Positions 14,706 through 23,381 of a stretch of DNA of 43,169 nt are shown piece after piece. The stretch comes from a virus. The DNA lies in IMG/VR virus record IMGVR_UViG_3300046512_000362, positions 1 through 43,169 of that record; one strand, given 5' to 3'. The first letter of the stretch is position 1. Each line of letters starts with the position of its first letter. The notes below the pieces were generated by a model. It worked only from the letters and a program-made list of their open reading frames with translations, searched no databases and was not told the origin of the DNA. The translations under genes and the position numbers were made by a program.

Positions 14706-15767
14706 CTATTGCTGCCCCAGCTCCGCAGGTCCCTGCTGGAGCAAGATTGGTTCAGGCGCGAACGCTTCCGGCGGCATGATGACCAGGTCGGCCGCCGTGC
14801 CCTGCCCGTCGCGCCGGTATGTCACCTCGCTGATTAACCAGGTGCGCTTGACGATCTTGAGGAACGGAATATCGATGTCGACCAGCGTGTTCGGCTTGTA
14901 GAGATTGCCGGCGGAGTCCCGCCAGCTGTCCGTGGCCAGGCGCAGTTGCGCCGCTCGGCCCCAGCGTCTGCTGCATTCCCACAGCGCGCGCTGCTTCGCC
15001 ACGTCCGATCCCATGTCGCCGCCCTCCGAAACGATCACGCGGCGCCGATGCCGCTTGATGTTCGGGTTCGTGACCGTCTCGACCGTGTTGCCGGCGTCGC
15101 CAGCGTCCTGCAGCACGTCCATCGACATACGCACCACCAGGTATTCGGAAAACTGCTGGTCAGCGGAGAACGCGCATGCCGCGCTCGACACGTTGACGCC
15201 CTGCTGGAAGCCGCTCGCGGCCTTCTCCGTCCCCACCTGGCTCAGCACCAGGTTGCCGTCGTGACCTTCGTACACCAGCAGCGCGCTGTATCGGCAGACG
15301 CGTTCGATGATCTCAAAGGCCGTCTCGCCGTTGTTAAGGACCATCAGCGGAATCGGGCCGCCAGCATCGCCGAGGCAGGTAGCGGACAGGTCGTACGGCT
15401 CGCACAGCTTCTGCGCAACACCCAGCGCGCTCGACGCCGTAATCTGACCTCCCGGCCACTCCGCCGCGCAATCCACAAGGTCCTGACAACGCCCGCGTCC
15501 AGCGGCCTGTATCGCGTGTTGCCCTTCGTTGATCGTCGGTATGAAGCGGTCAAGGTAGCCGCGTATCACCAGATCGTCGCCGAGCAGCACATCGCAGGAG
15601 TCGCCCGCGTTCACCACCGTCGACGCGCCGGCCAGCTCGCCCGCAAAGCGCTCACTCATCGTGATATCGAACTCGTTCGGACAACGCTCGATGCCGGCGG
15701 TGACGCGGATCGAGTCCCAACCGGACAGGCGCATGCCCCCGACAACGAGAGTCAGATCATCTTGCAT
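14706..15767 (-). CDS. Baseplate hub protein, Mu gp44 (gpD-like) family
   Basis: A 353-aa hub subunit related to P2 gpD and T4 gp27. Visible features are the opening beta-strands (DLTLVVGGMRLSGWDSIRVTAGIE), GDSCDVLLGDDLVIRGYLDRF (about 57-77), QDLVDCAAEWPG, and FEIIERVCRYSALLVYEGHDGNLVLSQVG (about 155-183). The C-terminal half carries a basic stretch (KRHRRRVIVSEGG). It binds the gp45 spike and the end of the tube. It lies between gp43 and gp45 as in Mu. Confidence 0.88.
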   Translation of the reverse strand: MQDDLTLVVGGMRLSGWDSIRVTAGIERCPNEFDITMSERFAGELAGASTVVNAGDSCDVLLGDDLVIRGYLDRFIPTINEGQHAIQAAGRGRCQDLVDCAAEWPGGQITASSALGVAQKLCEPYDLSATCLGDAGGPIPLMVLNNGETAFEIIERVCRYSALLVYEGHDGNLVLSQVGTEKAASGFQQGVNVSSAACAFSADQQFSEYLVVRMSMDVLQDAGDAGNTVETVTNPNIKRHRRRVIVSEGGDMGSDVAKQRALWECSRRWGRAAQLRLATDSWRDSAGNLYKPNTLVDIDIPFLKIVKRTWLISEVTYRRDGQGTAADLVIMPPEAFAPEPILLQQGPAELGQQ

Positions 15768-15783
15768 CGTTTTTCTTTCGGAA

Positions 15784-15799
15784 GGCCGCCGAAGCGGCC
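15784..15799 (-). terminator. Hairpin after gp43, weak terminator
   Basis: GGCCGC-TTCG-GCGGCC stem-loop directly after the gp43 stop on the minus strand. It is followed by TTCCGAAAG and not a U run, so it may slow polymerase or protect mRNA ends more than terminate. Confidence 0.4.
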
Positions 15800-15802
15800 G
15801 GT

Positions 15803-17347
15803 TTATCGCGCCAGCGCCTTGAACGACGGCGGCATGAACGCGGGATGTATCGGGTTGGCCTCGGCCACCAGCTCGTCAGCCCGGCTGGCGTCCCTGTAGA
15901 GCCGTTGTGCCAGAAACAGCGCCGGCACCGAATGGGGCGTGGCAACCTGCACCATGCTGGCCAGGTCGGCGGCGCGTGCCGCAAGGTCCTGCACGACCGC
16001 CGTACGGACATCGTGCAGCGCTTGGTAGCTGTCATCCTGCCCTTGGTCGGCGGCGATCTGCATCTCGGCTTCGACCAGCTGGGTTACCTGCTGCCGGACT
16101 GCAACCGCATCGTCGGTGGACGACGGCGTGTAGCTCGCGCTCGCCTTCGCCAGCTCGATCACGCCTGCGCGCCGGAACAGATCCGCAGTCGCGCCAGCCA
16201 TCAATGCGGACGCCTGCGCACTGGTTGCCGGCGCCACGGTATTGACGGGGTACACAGGCTTAGCGAAACCGCCCGGCAGACCCGGCGCGGCGGCAGTCAG
16301 GCCCGTCAGCAGGCGCAACGCGTCCGGAGGCGACGGCGCCGCAGCAGCTACCGTGGCAACCAGGGCATGCACCGCGTCGACGTAAGCTGACAGCGCAGCG
16401 GACACCGCAGGCGGCACGCTGCTGCCAGCTGTGGACGTCTGCGCGCCGGCAGGTGTCGCACCGCCACCGGAGACACTTGCAAGCGCGCTGGCGGTGCTGG
16501 TGAGCTTAGTGGCCGCTACCGCCACCTTGGCGCGGTTGGCTGCGCCTTGCGCCACCAGGCTGTCGACAGTTGCACCAGACCCGGCGGGCCTTGTTGAATT
16601 GCTGCCGAACATGCGCCCGAACTCGCCGGGCATGGTTTGTACGAAGTGGTACAGGTTCGTCGCATCGTTGACCAGGCGCTGAGCGGCGCCCGCCCAGGTC
16701 GAGACCGCCGAGGTGGCCTGCGCCACCACCGCCAGTCCCGACTTCAGCGCGCCGGCAGCGGCGCTGATCAGGTTTGCCTTCGCCGCCGCCTTGGCCTTTT
16801 CAGCAGCACCGGCCACAGCCGACTGCGTATCGACCGCAGAATTTGGAAATATGCGCTTGCCCTGCTCTACGAACGAGAAGGCAAGCTCAAATACCCTGCC
16901 GCGATCCCAGCGCTCCGCGCAGCTCACGCCATCTGCCAGGCTGACGATCATGCGGCCCAGCGTAGGGTGCACCAGTTCGCCGCCCTCGACCGCGCCGGCT
17001 TCCTCACAAACTTTCAGCAGTTGGTCGCGCTGCGCGATGACGTCGTCGCCGACGATGTATGCCGTGAAGGCGATACGGCGCGCGGCGCGGCCCAGGTCCT
17101 CCACCCACACCGTGTCACGGAATGGGTATTCATGGATGACGCTGCGGCGCCCGAACTTGAGCTGCCCTTCCAGTACCTTGAAGGGCACGCCTCGAAACGA
17201 CGCCGGCCGCAGCTTAGAAAGCCACGATCCGGCGTCGCCACCGCCGCCAGCGCCCAAGTCGGCGGCAAGGCGGTTGGTGACGTTCTGCCCGCTCGAAACA
17301 GTGTTCGCCAGCGACTGAACGCCGCCGGTCAGTTGGTCAAAACTCAT
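15803..17347 (-). CDS. DNA circularisation / tail protein, Mu gp43 family
   Basis: A 514-aa baseplate/tail protein. The N-terminal DNA_circ_N-type domain is visible: WLSKLRPASFRGVPFKVLEG, RRSVIHEYPFRDTVWVEDLG and DDVIAQRDQLLKVCEEAG. The rest is alanine-rich and helical with a gap-like central region. The ATG at 17347 overlaps the tape-measure stop in ATGA; an open frame running further upstream is a shadow of that gene. The name comes from an old annotation of Mu; its likely role is in the baseplate hub, not DNA. Confidence 0.85.
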   Translation of the reverse strand: MSFDQLTGGVQSLANTVSSGQNVTNRLAADLGAGGGGDAGSWLSKLRPASFRGVPFKVLEGQLKFGRRSVIHEYPFRDTVWVEDLGRAARRIAFTAYIVGDDVIAQRDQLLKVCEEAGAVEGGELVHPTLGRMIVSLADGVSCAERWDRGRVFELAFSFVEQGKRIFPNSAVDTQSAVAGAAEKAKAAAKANLISAAAGALKSGLAVVAQATSAVSTWAGAAQRLVNDATNLYHFVQTMPGEFGRMFGSNSTRPAGSGATVDSLVAQGAANRAKVAVAATKLTSTASALASVSGGGATPAGAQTSTAGSSVPPAVSAALSAYVDAVHALVATVAAAAPSPPDALRLLTGLTAAAPGLPGGFAKPVYPVNTVAPATSAQASALMAGATADLFRRAGVIELAKASASYTPSSTDDAVAVRQQVTQLVEAEMQIAADQGQDDSYQALHDVRTAVVQDLAARAADLASMVQVATPHSVPALFLAQRLYRDASRADELVAEANPIHPAFMPPSFKALAR

Positions 17348-19638
17348 GGTGTAATCCCCGTTGGCATCGAATACGCGACCCGGACAGGCATCGACTGCCC
17401 GCCCTTCGTCTGTGCGCTGGCCGTTACGCCTGCAGGCAAGCCGTGGAGCGTCAGCGCCATCTCGACCTGTTGGGGTGCCGATTTCTGCTGCGTACCGGCA
17501 CCCGCCGCGCCCAGCTGGGCGGCGACGGCCTTGTTGATCATTTCGTCGCTGTACGCCGCGCCGTTGCCCTCGTGCTTGATGATGCTGGAGATCAGCGGTG
17601 CAACCGTCGCAGCGTCGTCCAGATTCAGGCGTTGCTTTGCGCCGAAGCCGGTACGCTTGACCACGTCCGAGATGTAGGCGCCGGTATCGTTTTCCGACGG
17701 TGGCGCCCACTTGCCGATGATGCTCTCGATGGTGTTCAGCCCGTGGACCTGCTGCTGAGCGCGCAGGTTCTTGATTGCCGCAGCCAGCCCAGCGTCAGCC
17801 GTGGGAAACATGGCGTAACCCTTCGCGTCGCGCGGCATGTCGCCCCACTGCCGCAGGTTGCCAGGATTATTGTTCCTCACCCCCAACGAAGCAGCAGTCT
17901 TCTGTGCAGACGTCTGCACTGTCGGCACGTTCGGCGCAGACTTCGGACCACCTGCAGCTGGCGCCACGGTAGCCGACACCTGAACCGGAGAATTGGCCCA
18001 GCCCTCGATGCCCAGGAATTTCAGCACCGACTTCGGCAGCATCGCTGCGACCGACTTGACACCACCGATAAGCCGGTTGATGAGGCTCTTGCCTGCGTCG
18101 TACAGATCGAAGTCAAACAACCACTTGGACAAGCCGTTGAACGCGTCGGCCAGAATCTTGACGGGATTGAATTCCCATAGCGCCTTGACGATCCCGTTCA
18201 GCCAGTTTTTCTGGAACGCCGCTTTGATGCCGGCGAATTTCTCGCTGAAATAGGCCGTGATGTTGTCCCAGTTCTTGTAAATCGCGTAGACCGCTGCGGC
18301 GACGGCCGCCGCACCAGCAATCAACCAGCCGACCGGCGTGGCAGCGATGGCCGCGCCGACGCTCGCAAACGCGACAGAAAGGCCGCCAAGCAACGATCCG
18401 ACCACGGGGATACCCACAGCCATATCGGCCAGCATCGCCGTGTACAGGGCCGCATTGGTCAGCCCCTTGACGATTGCAGGCACAAGCGACGCTTCCGTTG
18501 CCGCCGCCAACAGGCCGAAGCCGCGAATCAGAACCGGCACAGACACGACGGCGAGATTGCCAATAGCCAGGCCAAGGTTGATGACGCCTGCCAGCAACCC
18601 GGCATTCATGGCCAGCACGACGGCACCGGCAGCGTTCTGCCAGCCGCCGAACTTATCCACCAGCGACTCGATGTCCGCGCAGAACTGGCGTACCTGCTCA
18701 CCGATCTCTTTGAAGTCGAGGCGCGAGATCCACTGCGCCACGCCTTGCACGAACTCGGCCACCTTCGTCGAGATCAATTCGCGGTTGCCGGCGATCCACG
18801 CCGTCAGCTGCTCGATCAGAGGACCGATTATCGGCTGCAGCTTCTCGCCGATGGAGTTGCGCACGCCCTGCACGGCAATGTCCAGAAAGCTCAGCGACTC
18901 CTTGAACTTCACGGCGGCGGCCAGCGCCTCGCCACCCATGATGCCACCGAGCGACGCCACCTTGCGCTCGTATGCCTCGATGGCTTCCGGCCCCTTGCGG
19001 AGCAGCGGCAACGCTGCCTCCAGGCCAAAGGTGCGAGCGATGAGGCCCTGCACCTGTACATTCTTCGTTGCGGCAATCGCACCGGCCAGGTCGCGGAAGC
19101 CGCGCGCCGCGTCGATCGAACCGTCCTTCGTTTTGTGGATGCCCACGCCCAAGCGGTTCAGCACCACCAGCGCCTGCTGGTTGCGCCCGTACAGCGCATC
19201 CTCCATTGTGTCGCCCAGGCTTTTCAGCCCACCTTCCAGCTCCTGCGCGCCTACGCCGGCCAGCGCACCGGCACCGCGCAGCGCCTGCAGCTTGCCAGCG
19301 CCCATATCGAGCATTGAGGCAGTTCGCGAGATCTCGGAACCCATGCGACCCCACTCCGTCGCAAGCGCCGCGATCCCGGCCAGCGTTCCGCCCCCGGCAA
19401 TGATCGCCAGCGGTCCCAGCAACGAGCCCAGCTGGCTGCCAAGCTGGCGGACGTTCTTGACGACGCCGCCAACGGCCACCCCGACTTTGTCGAAGCCCAG
19501 TTCCCTTGTCAGTGCGCCGGCAGCTCGACGGATGTTCGTGATCGGCTGTGTGATGCGCGCCATCCCGGCGTTGATTCGGCGCACAACAGCAGTCGCGCGA
19601 TCAATCGCCGTGATCGTGATTTGAAAATTATTTGCCAT
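17344..19638 (-). CDS. Tail tape measure protein with C-terminal peptidoglycan-hydrolase-like domain
   Basis: A 764-aa Mu gp42-type protein that sets tail length and is ejected with DNA. The N-terminal region is helical and rich in Ala/Gly. Residues about 340-470 hold hydrophobic segments (AGLLAGVINLGLAIGNLAVV, PVGWLIAGAAAVAAAVYAIY) able to enter the inner membrane. Near residue 595 is RNNNPGNLRQWGDMPRDAKG, followed by NLRAQQQVHGLNTIESIIGKWAPP, a lysozyme-like module seen in tape measures and virion hydrolases. The start at 19638 is overlapped by the frameshift extension of the upstream chaperone gene. A GTGCAGACGTCTGCAC palindrome lies within the gene (reads VQTSA), just upstream of the hydrolase-like module. 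Confidence 0.9.
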   Translation of the reverse strand: MANNFQITITAIDRATAVVRRINAGMARITQPITNIRRAAGALTRELGFDKVGVAVGGVVKNVRQLGSQLGSLLGPLAIIAGGGTLAGIAALATEWGRMGSEISRTASMLDMGAGKLQALRGAGALAGVGAQELEGGLKSLGDTMEDALYGRNQQALVVLNRLGVGIHKTKDGSIDAARGFRDLAGAIAATKNVQVQGLIARTFGLEAALPLLRKGPEAIEAYERKVASLGGIMGGEALAAAVKFKESLSFLDIAVQGVRNSIGEKLQPIIGPLIEQLTAWIAGNRELISTKVAEFVQGVAQWISRLDFKEIGEQVRQFCADIESLVDKFGGWQNAAGAVVLAMNAGLLAGVINLGLAIGNLAVVSVPVLIRGFGLLAAATEASLVPAIVKGLTNAALYTAMLADMAVGIPVVGSLLGGLSVAFASVGAAIAATPVGWLIAGAAAVAAAVYAIYKNWDNITAYFSEKFAGIKAAFQKNWLNGIVKALWEFNPVKILADAFNGLSKWLFDFDLYDAGKSLINRLIGGVKSVAAMLPKSVLKFLGIEGWANSPVQVSATVAPAAGGPKSAPNVPTVQTSAQKTAASLGVRNNNPGNLRQWGDMPRDAKGYAMFPTADAGLAAAIKNLRAQQQVHGLNTIESIIGKWAPPSENDTGAYISDVVKRTGFGAKQRLNLDDAATVAPLISSIIKHEGNGAAYSDEMINKAVAAQLGAAGAGTQQKSAPQQVEMALTLHGLPAGVTASAQTKGGQSMPVRVAYSMPTGITP
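17904..17919. repeat. GTGCAGACGTCTGCAC palindrome, copy 2
   Basis: Exact 16-bp copy inside the tape-measure gene, read in frame as Val-Gln-Thr-Ser-Ala in a linker before the hydrolase-like module. Confidence 0.85.
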
Positions 19639-20079
19639 CTTTAGCCGCCTCGTTCATCCGCAGAGCTTGTTGATTCCACCACTTCATTTCCGACCAGGTC
19701 AGGGACCACGCGTCGCGCGGCCCCCATCCGTAGTACTTGGTCAGTTCGGCGACGACGTCTCGCCAGTTGTCGGGACGTCCTCGCTGAAGCTGCCCAAAAA
19801 AGTGGATGCTTCTTTCAGGTCACGCGAGCACAGACCTTCCGCCACGGCGCGTGGAACCTTCGCCACCAGCGAAATCAGATTCAGCACAACGCCGATTTCC
19901 GTATCCGCCTTCGATGCCTTCTCCAATTCGCCGGCAGTCGGCTCGCGCAGATCCAGCGTGGTGTACACGACACCAGCGCCCTTACCGACCGTCACCGGCT
20001 TACGCAGCGTGACCGTCTTTTCGTCCTGAACTGCTACATCGGCGCCAGCGCCGTCCTGCTCGTTGTTTACCGTTTCCAT
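19628..20079 (-). CDS. Frameshifted tail assembly chaperone (gpG-T type fusion)
   Basis: This is the predicted product of a -1 ribosomal frameshift. Reading the first 95 codons of the gp41-like gene, slipping back one base at T-TTT-TTG (19795-19801) and continuing gives 55 more residues up to a TAA at 19628, for 150 aa. The extension has gene-like content (WRDVVAELTKYYGWGPRDAW, then SLTWSEMKWWNQQALRMNEA) that is otherwise left as a 100-nt gap. A possible stem-loop (19782-19774 with 19759-19751) lies 12 nt after the slip site. The end overlaps the tape-measure start by 11 nt. In many tailed phages such a fusion is needed, in low amount, to load the tape measure. Confidence 0.78.
19741..20079 (-). 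CDS. Tail assembly chaperone, Mu gp41 type (unshifted form)
   Basis: A 112-aa chaperone that coats the tape measure during tail assembly. The core has KTVTLRKPVTVGKGAGVVYTTLDLREPTAGELEK, the common fold of these proteins (strand pair followed by 'LREPT.GEL'), then helices. The ATG at 20079 follows the tube gene after 2 nt. It shares its first 95 residues with the frameshift product; codons 96-112 are used only without slippage. Conservation of the slippery run T-TTT-TTG within codons 93-95 supports the dual decoding. Confidence 0.85.
   Translation of the reverse strand: METVNNEQDGAGADVAVQDEKTVTLRKPVTVGKGAGVVYTTLDLREPTAGELEKASKADTEIGVVLNLISLVAKVPRAVAEGLCSRDLKEASTFLGSFSEDVPTTGETSSPN
19795..19801 (-). 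promoter_or_regulatory. -1 frameshift slippery heptamer T-TTT-TTG
   Basis: In the chaperone frame the codons read ACT-TTT-TTG-GGC, giving an X-XXY-YYZ heptamer. A 9-bp stem with one mismatch follows after 12 nt. Confidence 0.75.
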
Positions 20080-20081
20080 CC

Positions 20082-20450
20082 TTAAACCTCCTCGACGCTA
20101 AAACCTTCCCACTTCACTTCAAACGTACCCTCGGCGGTTTTCACCTCCTGGGCCTCCACGGTCCACATGTTCCGGCCCAGTACCGTCTTGCCGTTGGCCA
20201 GCTCCAGCGTGACCGTCACATTGGTCATCGCATTGAACGACTTGACGGACAGGCCGCCGGAGTCGCGCAGCGTCGCGCTGATCGAGCCCTGCTTCGGCTT
20301 CTCCGAGTAGCCGTGCACACGATCCTGACCGGTCAGCGTTTCCCGCGTCACGCCCGATGGGCTGTAACCCAGGTCGCCAGCCAGCATGTAGGTCTGGCCA
20401 TCGACCGAGATAAACGCGGTACCGGCCAGCCGGTTGGTTGTATCTGCCAT
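20082..20450 (-). CDS. Tail tube protein, Mu gpM family
   Basis: A 122-aa tube subunit. Features of the Mu tube family are NRLAGTAFISVDGQTYMLAGD (about 6-26), GYSEKPKQGSISATLRD (about 47-63) and TNVTVTLELANGKTVLGRNMW (about 76-96), with a C-terminal strand VKWEGFSVEEV. It hexamerises to form the inner tube inside the sheath. Located directly after the sheath gene and before the chaperone, the Mu order. A terminator separates it from the sheath gene. Confidence 0.92.
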   Translation of the reverse strand: MADTTNRLAGTAFISVDGQTYMLAGDLGYSPSGVTRETLTGQDRVHGYSEKPKQGSISATLRDSGGLSVKSFNAMTNVTVTLELANGKTVLGRNMWTVEAQEVKTAEGTFEVKWEGFSVEEV

Positions 20451-20463
20451 ATCACTTCCCTAT

Positions 20464-20486
20464 AAAAAAAGCCGCCCGAAGGCGGC
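20464..20486 (-). terminator. Rho-independent terminator between sheath and tube genes
   Basis: Minus-strand hairpin GCCGCC-TTCG-GGCGGC followed by seven T. It lies inside the late operon, so it probably sets relative levels or depends on antitermination for read-through. Confidence 0.78.
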
Positions 20487-20510
20487 ATGGTTGACTGCTT
20501 GCGCTGACCG

Positions 20511-21992
20511 CTACTGCAGGCGGAACTGAGCCAGCAGCGCGAAGATGCGCAGCTGGTTGATCAGCGTGCCCGGCCACAGGACGTCAACGCGGTTGGGGTT
20601 CTGCGCGTTCTGCTGCACGATCAGGTTGGCCTTGAAGGCGTCACCGTTCTGCACCACGCCCTGCTGCTCCAGCGTCCGGTACTGGGCAATCAGATCCGCG
20701 CGGATCAGGTTCGGCGTCACCACGTTTGCGCCAGGACCGAAGCGCGTACCGTTGGCGGCCAGCTTCGAGCGCGCGTACTTGCTGGTGACCACGCTCTTCA
20801 TCTGGCGCAGCACATACGCCAGCGTGAACAGCGTCTCCACTTCCAGATAGCTGTTGTCGGCATTGCCGGCAGCGTTCTTCTGATAGGTGGTGATCTGGTT
20901 CTCGATAGCGACCGTGCCATCGTCGCCGACCGTGAAGGTCGAGATACCGTCGTACAGCAACGTGTTGCGGTCGGTCAGCAGAAAACGCGACTGCAACGGC
21001 GGCGCCAGCACGCCTTGGATGACGACCGTCTGCAGCGGCTGCGCCGGATCAGCACGCACGCTGTTGGCGACCGCGCCGGCATTCGCAGCCGCCCACAGCC
21101 AGGTTGGCGTCGGGCTGTCGTACACACCCATGATCGAGGTGTGCGCATCATTACGCAGCAGGCCGGCCGTGGTCAACGCACCGACCGTGCCCTTCAGCGA
21201 CGCGAACGCGTGGCCGTACAGCTGGGTGGACCAGCTCCAGCGACCGGTGATGTCGTTCAGCAGGGCTTGCACCGCATTCAAGCTGGTGGCATCGGTGTAC
21301 GGGCACACGATGAAGTCGAACGCCTGGTTCGAGAAATTGGCGAAGGCGTTGGTCAAGTTCGGCGCCGTTGCACCGCCGGTCATCTGCGTGATCGTCGCGG
21401 TCATGCCGGTTGGCGTGACCTCGCCGCCACGCGTGCCCAGGTAGTTCAGGCGCAGGTCGATGTCGTTGCCGCACGGCCCCTTGTTCAGCGCCGTCAGCGT
21501 GACCGTGTTGGTCGCGGCCGTCGCCGACACCGGCAGGCCAGGCGTTGCGTTAATCGCAGCGGCCAGCGCCGTTGCCAGCGCGGCGGTGGTCTGCGTGGTC
21601 AGCACCGGCAGCGCGACCTTCACACCGCCGACGTACAAGTTCAGCGTGCCATTGGCGCTCGCAGCTGCGGTGAAGTTGACGGAGCCTACGGCGGCCGTGG
21701 CAGCCGCGTCGTCCGCCAGCGGCAGATACCAGACTTCGCCGAAGGTGTCGTTGAGGCGGTATGCCTGCGTCATCAGGTGCAGCATCGAGCCGACACCGCC
21801 GACCGAGGCCGCATCGGTGACGCCTTGCGACATCACCGGCACGTTGGCCGCGCCACTGCCGGCCGCCGTCATCTGACCGATGATCAGCGCTCGCTGCGTT
21901 GACTGGCCGCTGTTGGCCTGCGAGTTATCCGTTTCTGCGTAGAACAGCGGTACGCGGACGTTCGCAGGAATGTTCTTGAAGCTGATCGCCAT
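20511..21992 (-). CDS. Contractile tail sheath protein, Mu gpL family
   Basis: A 493-aa sheath subunit. The family start is clear (FKNIPANVRVPLFYAETDNSQA, then QRALIIGQMTAAGSG). The central variable domain includes PYTDATSLNAVQALLNDITGRWSWSTQLYGHAF (about 240-272). The C-terminal region carries ENQITTYQKN and YLEVETLFTLAYVLRQMKSVV, helices that join neighbouring subunits. Presence of sheath, tube and baseplate genes shows the phage is a myovirus. The ATG overlaps the gp38-like stop. Confidence 0.93.
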   Translation of the reverse strand: MAISFKNIPANVRVPLFYAETDNSQANSGQSTQRALIIGQMTAAGSGAANVPVMSQGVTDAASVGGVGSMLHLMTQAYRLNDTFGEVWYLPLADDAAATAAVGSVNFTAAASANGTLNLYVGGVKVALPVLTTQTTAALATALAAAINATPGLPVSATAATNTVTLTALNKGPCGNDIDLRLNYLGTRGGEVTPTGMTATITQMTGGATAPNLTNAFANFSNQAFDFIVCPYTDATSLNAVQALLNDITGRWSWSTQLYGHAFASLKGTVGALTTAGLLRNDAHTSIMGVYDSPTPTWLWAAANAGAVANSVRADPAQPLQTVVIQGVLAPPLQSRFLLTDRNTLLYDGISTFTVGDDGTVAIENQITTYQKNAAGNADNSYLEVETLFTLAYVLRQMKSVVTSKYARSKLAANGTRFGPGANVVTPNLIRADLIAQYRTLEQQGVVQNGDAFKANLIVQQNAQNPNRVDVLWPGTLINQLRIFALLAQFRLQ

Positions 21993-22192
21993 TATTGTTC
22001 ACCTTCATGGTTAGCGGCCGGAGCCGGCGCTGGCGACTCGTCCTCTGCAGGCGCTTCCGCCTCGATGACGTCGTTGTCGCGCACGCGGCGCAGCCAGTAA
22101 TCGGTATCGGGCACAAGGCGGCCCGATTCCGGCAGCAGGTCCTTCAGATCCGGGTCGCGGATACTCAGACCCGGCGCGGGTTTCACGTACAT
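21992..22192 (-). CDS. DUF2635 protein, Mu gp38 type
   Basis: A 66-aa protein of the DUF2635 family found just before sheath genes in Mu-like phages. The diagnostic part is MYVKPAPGLSIRDPDLKDLLPESG followed by VPDTDYWLRRVRDNDV; the tail is acidic and proline-rich. Role unknown; the stop overlaps the sheath start codon. Confidence 0.85.
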   Translation of the reverse strand: MYVKPAPGLSIRDPDLKDLLPESGRLVPDTDYWLRRVRDNDVIEAEAPAEDESPAPAPAANHEGEQ

Positions 22193-22200
22193 AAAATCTC

Positions 22201-22836
22201 CTAGTGAGGAAAATTGATAGAGAGGCCACCTTCGTCACGGCCGTCGGGGCCGGCGCTACGCGGCGCCGGTAGAGTTGCAGCTGGAAATGCGCCGTTTGGG
22301 TAGGTGCCGCTGGGATCAAAAACGTTGACCAGGTCAGCGTGCACGGTCATCCCATCGAGCGACACCGCCACCGGCTGGAAAGCCGACGGAGCGTCGTACA
22401 CTGGATCAAATGCCTCGGCAACTTCGCATCGGATGGTGAACTTTGTTCCGCCGTAGTGATGCCGCCCTTCGGACGACACCTCTGATTCGACGTCGATAGT
22501 CACCTGCTGCACCAACGCGATAAACGCATGATTCGTGAAGAGCGCAGCCTCGACTTCGGCGTCGAGCGCTTCCAAGTTGTCCTGCGCTTCAGGGCCGGTC
22601 TTGCCCAGCACCTTAGTCTCGATTTCGACCGCCACCGTGGACGTGAAGTTGAAAGCCCCACGGCAGAACGCCTCCTTACTCCCACGCGGCGAGCGGACCA
22701 AGATCGCCGGCATGTTCGGAGGTTGCGTCGTCCAATCACCTGGCGAGTCGACGGCGACCGCACTCGTCGCATTCTTCAACGCGGCCAGAACGGCCAAACG
22801 CAGCTGGCGTCTGGCTGTCATCGGTGGCGAACTCAT
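22201..22836 (-). CDS. Tail terminator-type protein, Mu gp37 position
   Basis: A 211-aa protein with helical start (ARRQLRLAVLAALKNA), then PGDWTTQPPNMPAILVRSPRG and FTSTVAVEIETKVLGKT, a layout like tail-terminator or head-tail joining proteins (helix, strand 'P.i.v', then sheet). It sits between the connector-type ORF and DUF2635 as gp37 does in Mu. Specific function inferred from position; overlaps the preceding gene by 4 nt. Confidence 0.72.
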   Translation of the reverse strand: MSSPPMTARRQLRLAVLAALKNATSAVAVDSPGDWTTQPPNMPAILVRSPRGSKEAFCRGAFNFTSTVAVEIETKVLGKTGPEAQDNLEALDAEVEAALFTNHAFIALVQQVTIDVESEVSSEGRHHYGGTKFTIRCEVAEAFDPVYDAPSAFQPVAVSLDGMTVHADLVNVFDPSGTYPNGAFPAATLPAPRSAGPDGRDEGGLSINFPH

Positions 22837-23162
22837 AGTCCGTCTCCGATGTAGTTCAGCGACAGTGTCACGCTACCCTTGCCGTCCTCGTTCACGTCCG
22901 CGATGACGAACAGGTCGCCGGTACGCACGATCAGCACCGTGTCGCCTTGCTCAGGCTCGACAGGGAAGACCGAAATCTGGCCGCTGACGATTGGATTCGA
23001 CGAATTGAGAGAGCTACCGCCCGCCAGGGAGATGTCCTTGTTGCCCTCGTCGTAGACGAGCTGGACATCGACTGCCTGCCCTCCTGCGGGCGTGAAAGTC
23101 ACCGTTTCACCAAAGACTTTCACCGTCGGGCCGAGAACCATGCGGTCCCAGTCGATGCCCAT
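22833..23162 (-). CDS. Small head-tail joining protein
   Basis: A 109-aa beta-rich protein (VKVFGETVTFTPAGGQAVDVQLVYD at about 14-38, GDTVLIVRTGDLFVIADVNED at about 78-98). The composition and position after the capsid gene recall lambda FII-type or stopper proteins. No firm family hit from reading alone. Overlaps gp37-like ATG by 4 nt. Confidence 0.6.
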   Translation of the reverse strand: MGIDWDRMVLGPTVKVFGETVTFTPAGGQAVDVQLVYDEGNKDISLAGGSSLNSSNPIVSGQISVFPVEPEQGDTVLIVRTGDLFVIADVNEDGKGSVTLSLNYIGDGL

Positions 23163-23164
23163 TG

Positions 23165-23380
23165 CTACGCGCCCGCTTCGCCGGTGATGTTCACCGACGG
23201 CGTCGGGCCGTCCACCACTTCGACATCGGCATCCGGATCAACCAGGAAGCCTTTGCCGCGCAGTTCAGCAACCTCTGCCGTTGGCAGCGTCACCGTGGCG
23301 CCGGGGCCGTAGATCTTGCCGTCGACATCGACGGACTTGCGCGCCGCGACCACTGCGTCTTGCGTTTCGTTTTTAGCCAT
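23165..23380 (-). CDS. Small hypothetical head/connector protein
   Basis: A 71-aa acidic protein with a pattern VDGKIYGPGATVTLPTAEVAELRGKGFLVD, a short strand-helix unit seen in many small phage connector ORFs. It lies 1 nt after the capsid gene and 2 nt before the joining protein. Role unknown; probably head completion or decoration. Confidence 0.6.
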   Translation of the reverse strand: MAKNETQDAVVAARKSVDVDGKIYGPGATVTLPTAEVAELRGKGFLVDPDADVEVVDGPTPSVNITGEAGA

Positions 23381-23381
23381 G

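Noticed and set aside
15803-17710. Longer version of the gp43-like gene starting at 17710
   Set aside because: The extra 121 codons lie wholly inside the tape measure gene and do not read like protein; the ATG at 17347 with ATGA coupling is better.
18338-19624. 428-codon plus-strand open frame opposite the tape measure gene
   Set aside because: Low-complexity Ala/Pro/Ser composition typical of an antisense shadow; the minus strand is a recognisable tape measure protein.
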